Shown here: piece after piece, positions 43,598 through 52,547 of the stretch
How the letters are laid out: each line of letters begins with the position of its first letter
How positions within the stretch are numbered: position 1 is the stretch's first letter
Assembly (NCBI GenBank): GCA_963720705.1
Contig: CAVRGJ010000005.1
Coordinates: 496,001-560,000 of the forward strand
From: DASWJZ01 sp963720705
GTDB taxonomy: Bacteria; Pseudomonadota; Alphaproteobacteria; Rhizobiales; Afifellaceae
Length of the DNA: 64,000 bases
Direction: 5' to 3'
Program-made: the position numbers and the translations under genes
Notes under the pieces: generated by a model
Database searches by the model: none
Seen by the model: only the letters and a program-made list of their open reading frames with translations
What the model was told of the DNA's origin: nothing

Positions 43598-45430
43598 ATG
43601 GCGCTTTTGCTGGAGCGAAAAGCTATTGGGCGTGCGGATGGGATCATCTCTGCCGATTTGTGGGAGAAGATGGAGGCCATCCGCGGCCAGCAGCTCTACG
43701 CCGAGGACGACGGAAGTTACGACCTCACGCGGACGCGGCTCTGGCTCGACGAATATTCGGCGCTGACGGCCCGAGGCTGCGAGGTCGAGGGGATCGCGAC
43801 GGAGGACCGAACGGTCGACACGCCGAGCGGCCCGGTGACCACACGCATCTACAATCCGGACAAGCCAGGGCCGATACTGATCTTCGTCCACGGTGGCGGC
43901 TGGGCAATCGGAAGCATCGCGACGCATGACCATATCGCGCGCTGGCTCGCGGCGGAGATCGGCGGACGCGTCATTCAGATCGAATATAGTCTCGCGCCAG
44001 AGCATCCCCACCCGACTGCCGTCAACGAGGTGGCTGCCGTCATCGCGGCGACCCTGGCGGAAGCACGGCGCCTCCCGGTGCTGGTCGCGGGCGATTCCGC
44101 CGGCGCCAACATCGCGGCGATGTCGATCCTGCGGCTATCGAAGTCGGACCGGCGGCAAATTTCTGGCTTCGTTTCGATCTACGGCGCATACGCGCCGGAG
44201 ATGAACCTCTCGTCGCATCGACTTTATGGCGACGGGCGGTTTGGGTTGTCGGAAGCGCAGATGCGCTGGTTCTGGAATCTCTACGCGCCGCAGCTGCCAC
44301 CGGAAGAGCGCGGCAAGCAGTTGAGCCCGCTTACCGCGGATCTGTCGGACTTCCCGCCGACCCTTTGCATCGGCGCTGAGTGCGATGTGCTGCTGGACGA
44401 TACGCTGGCATTTTACGGCGAGCTGGCGAGGGCTTGCATCGACGTCTCGCTTTCGTTGTGGTCGACCCTGCCGCACGGCTGCATGCACTTTGTCGGCGTG
44501 GTCGACAGCGTGACGCGGGCCGCCGGGTCGATCGTCCAGTTCGTCGACAGCCGGCGGCAGCGTCCGCAGGCAGTGGAGAGAGAGGCGATCTTCGCCCTGC
44601 CGCGCTCGTCGGCGCCGGCTGCACGAGCCGAATCGACTTTCGGTCCGATAGAGGCCGACGCTACGGTTTCCGAACCCGTCCTCGTCGACGTCGAGCCGCT
44701 TTTCACCACCAGCCGGTCGCGGCTTCATGGCTCGGTCGCGCATCGCATTGCGACGGACATCATCAAGGGCGCGCTGCCTGAGGGATCGCTCTTGCCCAAC
44801 GAAGACAATGCGAGCGCCTCGTTTGGCGTGTCGCGCAGCGCCTATCGGGAAGCGATCCGCACACTCGCGGCGAAGGGGTTGGTGTCCGCGCTGCCCAAGG
44901 TCGGGACGCGGATCGCGCCGCGCTCAAAGTGGCACATTCTCGATCCGGATATCCTCGCCTGGCAGTTCGAGTTGGGCGCAAGCGAGGAGTTCATCCGTAA
45001 TCTCTTCGAGCTCCGGAAGATCGTAGAGCCGAGCGCTGCGGCCTTGGCTGCGATGCGGCGGAATCAGGAGCAGCTTTCGCGACTGGCGGATTCGTTGGCG
45101 CGGATGGCGCGCATGAATCCTCGTACCGGAGGATGGCTGAATGCGATCATCGCATTCCACCAGGAGCTTCTGGCCGCCGGTCGTAACGAAGCGGTGGCCT
45201 CACTCTGGCCGGCGATCCAGACAACCCTGCGCTGGTCGGTCAAGCTCCAGATGATGTTGCCGACGCTGGTCTTGGATCACGATCCGGTCGCCGACCATGC
45301 CCGGGTCTTCGAGAAGGTCGCGTCGCAGAGCGCGGAGGGAGCGCTCACAGAGATGGCGTTGCTGATCGACTCCGCGCTGAGCGACACGCTTTCGAATATG
45401 AGAAGGATAGACAAAGCGCGGGTCGCATAG
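43598..45430 (+). CDS. Alpha/beta-hydrolase fused to a GntR (FadR-type) regulator (610 aa)
   Basis: Residues about 60-320 are a hormone-sensitive-lipase-type esterase: FVHGGGW (oxyanion hole, 97-102), GDSAG with nucleophile Ser167, ECDVLLDD with Asp263 and LPHGCMH with the His at 293 or 297. A linker of about 50 residues follows. Residues about 375-445 form a GntR winged HTH (SFGVSRSAYREAIRTLAAKG), and 455-600 a FadR-type FCD ligand domain. The frame is open throughout. It faces a sugar-type importer and probably regulates it. An esterase whose product is read by its own regulator domain is the simplest hypothesis. Confidence 0.88.
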   Translation: MALLLERKAIGRADGIISADLWEKMEAIRGQQLYAEDDGSYDLTRTRLWLDEYSALTARGCEVEGIATEDRTVDTPSGPVTTRIYNPDKPGPILIFVHGGGWAIGSIATHDHIARWLAAEIGGRVIQIEYSLAPEHPHPTAVNEVAAVIAATLAEARRLPVLVAGDSAGANIAAMSILRLSKSDRRQISGFVSIYGAYAPEMNLSSHRLYGDGRFGLSEAQMRWFWNLYAPQLPPEERGKQLSPLTADLSDFPPTLCIGAECDVLLDDTLAFYGELARACIDVSLSLWSTLPHGCMHFVGVVDSVTRAAGSIVQFVDSRRQRPQAVEREAIFALPRSSAPAARAESTFGPIEADATVSEPVLVDVEPLFTTSRSRLHGSVAHRIATDIIKGALPEGSLLPNEDNASASFGVSRSAYREAIRTLAAKGLVSALPKVGTRIAPRSKWHILDPDILAWQFELGASEEFIRNLFELRKIVEPSAAALAAMRRNQEQLSRLADSLARMARMNPRTGGWLNAIIAFHQELLAAGRNEAVASLWPAIQTTLRWSVKLQMMLPTLVLDHDPVADHARVFEKVASQSAEGALTEMALLIDSALSDTLSNMRRIDKARVA

Positions 45431-45593
45431 CTGTTCCTAGGACTATCCGAGTCGAAACTGTGTTGCGTTGGTATCCTGTAGGCCCTGCGTACGATCTTGA
45501 ACGGCTGATTGAGTCGGCCTGGGTCTACGTCAGAGATCCGTGTGAGCCCGCAAAGTCTGGTACCTGGGATAGCGCCGAACATCTCGCGGCCGC

Positions 45594-46733
45594 TCAGCCG
45601 CGCTGCAGCTCCGCGGTGCGCCGAGTGCCGAGCGCGGCGCGTGGCGATGCGATCGACGCGCGCTCGATCAGCGGGCATTCGAGCTTGGTGATCGGGTACT
45701 TCGTGCGCCGCTGGGCAAAGAGCGCGAGCCCATGCTCGACAGCCCAGCGTCCCATCTCGCGGTGGGGAAGGACGAGCGTCGTCAACTGCGGGGTCAGGTG
45801 GCGGGCCACTTCCTCGTCGTCGTAGCCGATTACCGAGACGTCGTCGGGTATCGTGAGCCTTCGCTCCTTCAAGGCTTCGTAGCAGCCGACGGCCATGCGG
45901 TCGTTCGAACAGAAGATGGCGCTCGGAGGGCGCGGCAGATCCATGAGCACGTTGGTCTGATCGTAGCCGGCACTCGGCTGCCAATTGCCCTCGCGTACAA
46001 GCGCCGGATCGTAGGGGATGTCGGCGGTCGCCAGCGCTTGACGGTAACCTTTCAGGCGGTCGCGCGCCGCGTCCATCCACATTTCGCCCGTGATGATGGC
46101 GACGCGCCGATGCCCGGCTTCGATGAGTGCACCGGTCGCACGGTGGCCCCCCGCCACCTCGCCGGGCACGACACTCGGGAACGCATGGTCGTTTGAGTAG
46201 CAGTTCAGCAGCACGACCGGCGGCTTCGCGGCATAGAGCCGACGTGGGACTTCGACCTTGCGGGTCATGATCGTGGCAAAGACCAGAAGGTCGGTCTCGC
46301 TGTGGATCACGGCACTGAGCGCGCGCCGCTGCATCTCGGGATTGTCGAGCGTCTCGCAGATCGTGACCACGTGTCCGGTCGTCCATGCGGCCTCGCGCAC
46401 GCCATCGATCGACACCACGGCCTCCGGGCTCGTGGCGATGCGGTCGAAGATGACGGCGACCTGCAGCGGACGATCGCCTGGTACCGCGGTGCTGCGGGCG
46501 ATCTCGTATTCGAGCTGGCTCGCGGCGGCGAAGACGCGCTCGCGCGTCGTCGCGGAGATTTGGATGCCCGGCGTGTTGTTGAGCACCACCGAGACCGTCG
46601 ACTGCGAGCACTCGGCAAGCCGCGCGACATCGGTCATCGTGACGCGTCGGCGGGCAGCACGCTCGTTTGTGGCTTTCTGCCGTCCGCCCTCCTGCGCCGC
46701 GGCTTTCGGCGACTTCTTCGCGACGTCCGCCAT
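45594..46733 (-). CDS. LacI-family transcriptional regulator (379 aa)
   Basis: After a basic tail, VTMTDVARLAECSQSTVSVV then LNN is the LacI HTH with hinge. The ligand domain has AVIFDRIATSPEAVVSIDGV, GYRQALATADIPYDPALVRE and PSAIFCSNDRMAVGCYEALK and ends LTTLVLPHREMGRWAVEHGL. Divergent from the second sugar importer, with palindromes in between. It likely represses that importer until sugar binds. Confidence 0.94.
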   Translation of the reverse strand: MADVAKKSPKAAAQEGGRQKATNERAARRRVTMTDVARLAECSQSTVSVVLNNTPGIQISATTRERVFAAASQLEYEIARSTAVPGDRPLQVAVIFDRIATSPEAVVSIDGVREAAWTTGHVVTICETLDNPEMQRRALSAVIHSETDLLVFATIMTRKVEVPRRLYAAKPPVVLLNCYSNDHAFPSVVPGEVAGGHRATGALIEAGHRRVAIITGEMWMDAARDRLKGYRQALATADIPYDPALVREGNWQPSAGYDQTNVLMDLPRPPSAIFCSNDRMAVGCYEALKERRLTIPDDVSVIGYDDEEVARHLTPQLTTLVLPHREMGRWAVEHGLALFAQRRTKYPITKLECPLIERASIASPRAALGTRRTAELQRG

Positions 46734-46773
46734 CGAACCCGCTGTGCGTTCCCTGCGATCCCTCTCTCAAAGT

Positions 46774-46789
46774 GATATCAGCTAATATC
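46774..46789. promoter_or_regulatory. LacI-type operator candidate near the regulator start
   Basis: GATATCAGCTAATATC is a 16-bp palindrome with one mismatched pair, centred on AGCT, lying 41 nt before the LacI gene start. LacI-type operators usually have this size and symmetry. Confidence 0.6.
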
Positions 46790-46982
46790 TGTTGCAGGAA
46801 GTCGAGACAAGCTTTGCCGCCCCGGCGGTCAGTCGTAATTTTTCGGCGTTCGAATGGGTCGCCGCACTTATCTCTTCTGCCGCCAAATGACGGCGCCACC
46901 GTGCGGCGATTTTCCATTGCGCAATTGCTACGCTTGCCGCTGCGCAAACCGGCTGCCGACACGATTAGCGCCGGTTGATTGG

Positions 46983-46996
46983 CTAATAGAAATTAG
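46983..46996. promoter_or_regulatory. Second palindrome upstream of the sugar-binding-protein gene
   Basis: CTAATAGAAATTAG has perfect 5-bp arms 80 nt before the importer start. It shares GCTAATA with the palindrome near the regulator, so both could be LacI sites. The rest of 46734-47075 is AT-richer promoter DNA without a gene. Confidence 0.45.
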
Positions 46997-47075
46997 TTAT
47001 TCAGCTTCTGGTGGGCCGACGGGAGCATTGACATGCTTTCGGATAAGCATGCCCGCGGCAATAGGGAGGATTATC

Positions 47076-48032
47076 ATGAAAGCACTCTACCGGCTTGGTT
47101 TGGCGCTGGCGGTCTCCGTCGCGTCGATCGGGTATTCGCAGGCCGCGGACAAGCGGACAATCGCCTTCGTGGTGAACGGGCCGTCGGACTTCTGGAAGAT
47201 CATGGAAGCCGCGGTTGCCAGGGCCCAGAAGGACCTGCCCGACTTCGACCTGCAGTTCAAGTATCCCGAGCGTGCCGATGCGGCCGTGCAGAAGCGCATG
47301 CTGGACGATCTCGTCGCCGCCGGCGTTGATGCGGTGTCGGTGTCGGTGGTTGACCCGCCGACGTCGATCGATGAGATCAACAGCGTTTCGGCCAAGATTC
47401 CGTTCTTCACCTTTGACTCCGACGCGCCGCAGTCCAAGCGCATCGCGTACATCGGTTCGTCCAACACCCAGCTCGGCAACATGGCTGGTGAGCTGATGAA
47501 GACGGCGATGGGCGGCAAGAAGGGCAAGTGCGTCGGCTTCGTCGGGCTGCCCGGCGCTGACAACGCCAAGGAGCGCATCGACGGCTACAACGCTGCCGTC
47601 AAGGGCACCGGCCTTGAGCTGGCCGACGTCCGCGGTGACGACATCGACCAGACCCGCGCCCGCGCCAACGTCGACGACGTGCTCGTCGCCGACCCAGACG
47701 TGAACTGCGTGGTCGGCTTCTACTCGTACAACACGCCGCGCATCTACGAGGCGCTGCGTGACGCTGGCAAGCTCGGGCAGATCACGGTCGTCGGCTTCGA
47801 CGAAGACCCGATCACGCTCGGCGGCGTCGCCGAGGGCACGATCTCCGGCACCGTCGTCCAGCAGCCGTACGAGTGGGGCATCCAGAGCGCCCACCTGATC
47901 GCCGACTACCTCAACGGCGACAAGTCGAAGATCCCCGCTGACGGGATCATCATCATTCCGGGCCTGACCCTCACCAAGGACAACGTCAAGCAGTTCCAGG
48001 AAGACTTCCAGAAGAAGCTTGCTGGCGGCTAG
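47076..48032 (+). CDS. Sugar-type periplasmic binding protein 2 (318 aa)
   Basis: ATG 47076 follows GGGAGGATTATC. Signal peptide to about YSQAADK. Then TIAFVVNGPSDFWKIMEAAV, DAVSVSVVDPPTSIDEINSV, KCVGFVGLPGADNAKERIDG, VVGFYSYNTPRIYEAL and VVGFDEDPITLGGVAEGTIS: the pattern of ribose/allose-type binding proteins. First gene of the operon. A strong stem-loop just after it should make it more abundant than the membrane parts. Confidence 0.93.
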   Translation: MKALYRLGLALAVSVASIGYSQAADKRTIAFVVNGPSDFWKIMEAAVARAQKDLPDFDLQFKYPERADAAVQKRMLDDLVAAGVDAVSVSVVDPPTSIDEINSVSAKIPFFTFDSDAPQSKRIAYIGSSNTQLGNMAGELMKTAMGGKKGKCVGFVGLPGADNAKERIDGYNAAVKGTGLELADVRGDDIDQTRARANVDDVLVADPDVNCVVGFYSYNTPRIYEALRDAGKLGQITVVGFDEDPITLGGVAEGTISGTVVQQPYEWGIQSAHLIADYLNGDKSKIPADGIIIIPGLTLTKDNVKQFQEDFQKKLAGG

Positions 48033-48048
48033 TCGCGTCCCCGAAAAC

Positions 48049-48083
48049 GCCCGCAGCCGGTCCCCCGGCTGCGGGCATTCTTT
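48049..48083 (+). terminator. Stem-loop between binding-protein and ATPase genes
   Basis: GCCCGCAGCCGG and CCGGCTGCGGGC form a perfect 12-bp stem around TCCC, followed by ATTCTTTC. It may be a partial terminator or an mRNA-protecting stem that raises expression of the binding protein relative to the ATPase and permease. Confidence 0.8.
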
Positions 48084-48113
48084 CATGGCGGGCCCTGTGA
48101 GACACGTGGTGGA

Positions 48114-49655
48114 ATGACCGCCTCAGCAACTGCCGCTGCCGCGCCGTCGGCTTCCGCCGATCCCTTTCTCAGGCTGTCGGGTCTGCGCAAGACCTATCCC
48201 GGCGTTGTGGCACTGGCCGAATTCGGCATGGACGTGCGGCCCGGGGAGGTCATCGGTCTCGTCGGAGAGAACGGCGCCGGCAAGTCGACCCTGATGAACA
48301 TCCTCGGCGGGGTGATCGAGCCCGACCGGGGTACCATCGAGATCGATGGCGTCGCGCATCCTTCGCTCTCCGTCGCACAGTCGATGGCCGCCGGCATCGC
48401 CTTCGTCCATCAGGAACTCAATCTGTTCGACAACCTGAGCGTCGCCGCGAACGTCTACATCGGCCGCGAGCCGAGAAGATACGGAATCCTGAAACTGGTC
48501 GACAACAACAGGCTCGAGAAGGCCGTTCAGCCCTATCTTGACCAGCTCGGCGCGACGTTCTCGCCCGCGACGTCGGTGGCGCGGCTTTCGCTCGCCCAGC
48601 AGCAGATCGTCGAGATCGCCAAGGCGCTAAGTCTCCAGTCGCGTCTGGTCATCCTCGACGAGCCGACCTCGAGTTTGCCGATCGCGGAGACTGCCAAGTT
48701 GCTCGAGGTGGTCGCCGGTCTCAAGGCGCGCGGCATCTCCGTCATCTTCATCTCGCACCGGCTCAATGAAGTGGTTCAGGCGGCCGATCGCGTCCTCGTG
48801 CTGCGCGACGGCAATCTGGTCGGCGCGCTCGAAGGCGAGGCCATCAACCACGACACGATGGTTCGACTGATGGTCGGCCGCGACCTCAAGGTGAATTATG
48901 TGCCCCCGGCGGTGATCGGCGGAGAAGCCGTTCTGTCCATCAAGGGCGTTTGCACCTCCACCTATCCGGGCCGCGAGATAAGCCTCGACCTCCACGCCGG
49001 CGAGATCCTCGGGCTCGCCGGCCTCGTCGGCGCCGGGCGAACGGAGCTGGCGCGGGTGCTGTTTGGCATCGACCGGCCGGAGGCGGGGAGCGTGGCGCTC
49101 AACGGCCGGGAGGTGCACTTTGCCACCTCGGCCGACGCGGTCCGGGCAGGTGTGTTTCTTGTGCCGGAGGATCGCAAGGGTTCCGGACTGCTGCTCGATC
49201 TTTCCATCGCGCAGAACATTACCCTTCCCGACCTGCGCTCCTACGCACACAACATGGTCGTTTCGCAGGACGCCGAGCTGAAGCAGGCGCAGCGCAGTCG
49301 CTCCGACCTCGACATCCGCACGTCCGACGTTTCCCAGGTTACGTCCTCCCTGTCCGGCGGCAACCAGCAGAAGGTCGTGCTGGCCAAATGGCTGGCCATG
49401 AAACCCAAGGCCATCATCTTCGACGAGCCGACGCGCGGCATCGACGTCGGGGCGAAGGCAGAGATATACCACCTGATGCGCGTGCTGTCGGACTCCGGGG
49501 TCGCCGTGCTGATGATCTCGTCGGACATGGAGGAGGTGATCGGTGTCTCGGATCGCGTCGCGGTGATGCACGAGGGGCGCATCCAAGGTACTCTCGCCCG
49601 CGCCCAGTGCAGTGAGGAAAACATACTGCGGCTGGCCGTCGGCAGGTCGATCTAG
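48114..49655 (+). CDS. Sugar-type ABC ATPase, two tandem domains (513 aa)
   Basis: The first domain has GENGAGKST, LSLAQQQIVEIAKAL and VILDEPTSSL. The second has GLVGAGRTEL (degenerate Walker A, normal for this family), SGGNQQKVVLAKWL and IIFDEPTRGIDVG. This is the RbsA/MglA-type layout. Length is standard. The start ATG 48114 follows a stem-loop and GTGGTGGA. Confidence 0.95.
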   Translation: MTASATAAAAPSASADPFLRLSGLRKTYPGVVALAEFGMDVRPGEVIGLVGENGAGKSTLMNILGGVIEPDRGTIEIDGVAHPSLSVAQSMAAGIAFVHQELNLFDNLSVAANVYIGREPRRYGILKLVDNNRLEKAVQPYLDQLGATFSPATSVARLSLAQQQIVEIAKALSLQSRLVILDEPTSSLPIAETAKLLEVVAGLKARGISVIFISHRLNEVVQAADRVLVLRDGNLVGALEGEAINHDTMVRLMVGRDLKVNYVPPAVIGGEAVLSIKGVCTSTYPGREISLDLHAGEILGLAGLVGAGRTELARVLFGIDRPEAGSVALNGREVHFATSADAVRAGVFLVPEDRKGSGLLLDLSIAQNITLPDLRSYAHNMVVSQDAELKQAQRSRSDLDIRTSDVSQVTSSLSGGNQQKVVLAKWLAMKPKAIIFDEPTRGIDVGAKAEIYHLMRVLSDSGVAVLMISSDMEEVIGVSDRVAVMHEGRIQGTLARAQCSEENILRLAVGRSI

Positions 49656-49669
49656 GAACGGGGCGGGGG

Positions 49670-50722
49670 ATGCTGAAGAAAGACTTGGGTCTGCTGGTAC
49701 TGATCATCGTCGTCGGGGCGGTGGTCGCGATCATCAATCCCCGGTTCCTGTCGCCGATCAACATCGCCAACACCGCCAATCTGGTCGGTCTGTTCGGAAT
49801 ATTTGCCATCGGCCAGGGATTCGTGATCATCACGGGCGGCATCGAGCTGTCGGTCGGCTCGATCATCGCGCTGCTCGGCGTCATCTTTGTCGATCTGATC
49901 GCCAACAAGGGCGTCTGGTGGCCGGCCGCGGCGGTACTGGTGCTGGGGATCGGCGTCCTGATGGGGCTGATCCACGGCCTGTTGATCACCAAGCTGAAGC
50001 TGCAGCCGTTCGTGGTGACGCTCTGCGGCCTACTGATCTACCGCGGCGTCGCGCGCTTCTACACGAAAGATGCCACCGCCGGATTCCCGTTCGGGATCAA
50101 CTTCCCCGACCTCGAATGGATCACGACCGGCCGCACGGACGTTGTCGCGCTTCTCACCGGCGGCTCCGTTCACTCCATTCTCATCCCGCACGCCTTCTTC
50201 ATCATGCTGGTGATTGCGGCGATCATGTGGGTGGTACTGCATCGCTCGGTGTTCGGCCGCTATCTCTATGCTGTCGGCAAGAACGAGGAGGCTGCGCGCT
50301 ATTCGGGCATCCGCACCACCCGCGTGATCGTTGCCGCCTACGTGATCTGCACGACGCTGGCGGCGCTGTCGGCGATCTTCTTTGCCATGTACACCCGGTC
50401 GATCCTGCCCTCCGGGCACGGCAATTTCTACGAGCTCTATGCCATCGCCGCGGCGGTGCTCGGTGGCTTCTCGCTCCGCGGCGGCGAAGGCTCCATCGTC
50501 GGCGTCGTTCTCGGCACCGTGCTGCTCCAGGTACTCCAGAACCTCGTCAACCTGCTCGGTATTCCCTCATCGCTGAACTTCGCCGTGATGGGCTCGGTCA
50601 TCCTGATCGGCGTCATCGCCGACCAGCAGTTCATGCGCTACCGTCTCAGGCGGGCGGGGGAGAAGACGCGGCGCGGCGCGGCGGCGCGCGCCGACGCGGA
50701 GCGCGCTGCGGCAGCCGAGTAG
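49670..50722 (+). CDS. Sugar-type ABC permease 2, CUT2 (350 aa)
   Basis: Hydrophobic throughout, with GGIELSVGSIIALLGVIFVD (CUT2 signature), GLIHGLLITKLKLQPFVVTL and YAVGKNEEAARYSGIRTTRV. The charged C-terminal tail (REKTRRGAAARAD-like) is cytoplasmic. It completes the second importer 14 nt after the ATPase. Confidence 0.94.
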   Translation: MLKKDLGLLVLIIVVGAVVAIINPRFLSPINIANTANLVGLFGIFAIGQGFVIITGGIELSVGSIIALLGVIFVDLIANKGVWWPAAAVLVLGIGVLMGLIHGLLITKLKLQPFVVTLCGLLIYRGVARFYTKDATAGFPFGINFPDLEWITTGRTDVVALLTGGSVHSILIPHAFFIMLVIAAIMWVVLHRSVFGRYLYAVGKNEEAARYSGIRTTRVIVAAYVICTTLAALSAIFFAMYTRSILPSGHGNFYELYAIAAAVLGGFSLRGGEGSIVGVVLGTVLLQVLQNLVNLLGIPSSLNFAVMGSVILIGVIADQQFMRYRLRRAGEKTRRGAAARADAERAAAAE

Positions 50723-50994
50723 CAAGAGCCTATCCATGGCGAGCCAACAGTCCGCCGCCACCGGCACGCCACGCTGTCCAAAGCCACATGGACTCAAGCT
50801 CGCCAGCGAGCACCCGGTTGGCGCGGGATTTAGCGCAGCCGCTTGCCGCCTCGGCATCGTCAATCCGCGGTGAGTCGTCGGGTCACCACTTCGTTTTTCG
50901 GCGTAAAGGCGCGTGTTCGGGATAGGTGGCTTGGCACCGAAACCCCGCATCGGTCTCAGTGAACCCGTGGCACCCTGCAGAAGGAGGAACGACA
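50723..50994. other. Intergenic stretch before the VOC gene
   Basis: Contains the AAGGAGGAACGAC ribosome site at its end and no supported gene. Confidence 0.3.
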
Positions 50995-51474
50995 ATGAGG
51001 ACATTCGAAGAGGGCGGCACAATGCAGGTCGCGATGGTGGTGCGAGACCTGGAGGCCGCGATGAAGCGCCACTGGGAGATATTCAAGATCGGGCCGTGGG
51101 ACATCTACACCTTCGATGCCACCAAGGTTAAGGACTACATCTACCGCGGCAGGCCGGCGACGCATTCGTGCCTGATCGCAGTGGTCTGGAGTGGGGATAC
51201 CCAGCTTGAGCTCATGCAGCCGCTCACCGGCTACAGTATTTACGACGAGCATCTGGAGAAGCACGGCGAAGGGCTTCACCACATCAAGCTCTACTATGCC
51301 GACTGCAAGAAGGCGGTCGCCGACTTCACCGCCCGCGGCTACCCGGTCATTCAAAGCGGCCGCTTCGACGATGACGAGCACTACTATCTCGATACCGAGA
51401 AGGACTACGGCTACATCATCGAGCTCGGCAATGCCGGCAAGATTCGCGCAGCGGAACGCCGCTATCCGGCCTGA
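50995..51474 (+). CDS. VOC-superfamily (glyoxalase-type) protein (159 aa)
   Basis: Two beta-alpha-beta-beta-beta units: MQVAMVVRDLEAAMKRHWEI at the start and GLHHIKLYYADCKKAVADFT in the second half, ending YYLDTEKDYGYIIELGN. Metal ligands could be Glu/His at LELMQP, GLHHIK and IIELG. Family members include epimerases and ring-cleaving dioxygenases; the substrate is not evident. Starts after a strong AAGGAGG. Confidence 0.88.
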   Translation: MRTFEEGGTMQVAMVVRDLEAAMKRHWEIFKIGPWDIYTFDATKVKDYIYRGRPATHSCLIAVVWSGDTQLELMQPLTGYSIYDEHLEKHGEGLHHIKLYYADCKKAVADFTARGYPVIQSGRFDDDEHYYLDTEKDYGYIIELGNAGKIRAAERRYPA

Positions 51475-51630
51475 GCGGCAGGCCGCAGCGGCAGGCCGCA
51501 GCGGCGGGATCGCTTGCCTGCGCTACGCGAGCGCTCGATACTTTCACTTGAAACTCTTTCGTTTGTCGTCTGATTGCGGATCGTCGGCAATGACCTCGCC
51601 CGGGAATCTTAAGGGAAACCGGCGCCCGAT

Positions 51631-52473
51631 TTGGGACTGCTGAACGTGGAGAGGTCGGTGTCGAAAGAGAGCGGGGAAGCGCCCACGAATGCCCTCAGGT
51701 GCTTCGATGAGATTCGCGCTCGCCTCACCGGCAAGCGCCCGAGCGTTTTCCTCGACTATGACGGCACGCTGACGCCGATCGTCGCCCGTCCCGACCTCGC
51801 GGTCCTAAGCGAGGAGATGCGCTCGACGCTGCGCAATCTTGCCGCCCTCTGCACCGTGGCGGTGATCAGCGGTCGGGATCTCATCGACGTGCGCAAGCTC
51901 GTCGGCCTCGACAATCTTGTCTACGCGGGCAGCCATGGCTTCGACATTGCCGGACCAGACGGCTTGCGCATACAGCACGAGGAGGGCGCCGCTTTCACGG
52001 CTGCGGTGGAGCGCGCGACCGAGAAGCTCCGCCCGGCGCTCGCCACAATCGCGGGCGCGCTCGTCGAGCCGAAACGCTTCGCCGTCGCCGTGCACTATCG
52101 CCAGGTCTCAGTCGAACGGGTGCTCGATGTCGAAGCAGCGGTCGATCGGGTGCTTGAGGGGGTGCCGGAGCTGCGTAAGACCGGAGGCAAGAAGGTGTTC
52201 GAACTCCGCCCGCGCTTCGACTGGGACAAGGGCAAGGCCGTGTTATGGCTGCTCGGGAAGCTCGGGCAGACGGGCGCGGATATCCTGCCTTTCTATATCG
52301 GCGACGATCTCACCGACGAGGACGCCTTTAGCGCTTTGCGCGATCGCGGCATCACCATCTTCGTCGGCCGCCCCGAACAAACCGCGGCGCGCTACGCCCT
52401 CCACGACACGGAGCAGGTCGGGGCATTCCTGAAAGAACTGACGAGCATATTGGATCATGATCACGGTCGCTGA
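51631..52473 (+). CDS. otsB: Trehalose-6-phosphate phosphatase
   Basis: An HAD-superfamily enzyme converting trehalose-6-phosphate to trehalose, an osmolyte. Motif I DYDGTLTPI with the nucleophilic Asp, motif II SGRDLIDV, GSHGFDI, and motif IV GDDLTDEDAF. Full length (about 270-280 aa). The start is uncertain: a TTG at 51631, or a GTG at 51658 with GGAGAGG close by. No trehalose-phosphate synthase is in the window. Confidence 0.9.
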   Translation: MGLLNVERSVSKESGEAPTNALRCFDEIRARLTGKRPSVFLDYDGTLTPIVARPDLAVLSEEMRSTLRNLAALCTVAVISGRDLIDVRKLVGLDNLVYAGSHGFDIAGPDGLRIQHEEGAAFTAAVERATEKLRPALATIAGALVEPKRFAVAVHYRQVSVERVLDVEAAVDRVLEGVPELRKTGGKKVFELRPRFDWDKGKAVLWLLGKLGQTGADILPFYIGDDLTDEDAFSALRDRGITIFVGRPEQTAARYALHDTEQVGAFLKELTSILDHDHGR

Positions 52474-52513
52474 TTGGAAGCTTGCTGCCTGAGGGCAAAG
52501 GCCGCTTGACCCT

Positions 52514-52547
52514 TTTCCATATGTCGAGCATTCTCGACATATGGAAA
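52514..52547. promoter_or_regulatory. ArsR operator overlapping the start codon
   Basis: TTTCCATATGTCGAG and CTCGACATATGGAAA are perfect 15-bp arms around CATT. The right arm contains the ATG (52541) of the ArsR-ArsC gene. A dimeric repressor here would block transcription initiation or elongation. There is no separate ribosome site, so the mRNA may be leaderless. Confidence 0.85.

Noticed and set aside
48627..49586. Minus-strand open frame opposite the double-domain ATPase
   Set aside because: Antisense shadow; the plus strand has all ABC motifs.
51475..51510. Short direct repeat GGCAGGCCGCAGC
   Set aside because: Only two or three units after the VOC gene; too short to suggest CRISPR or a functional array.
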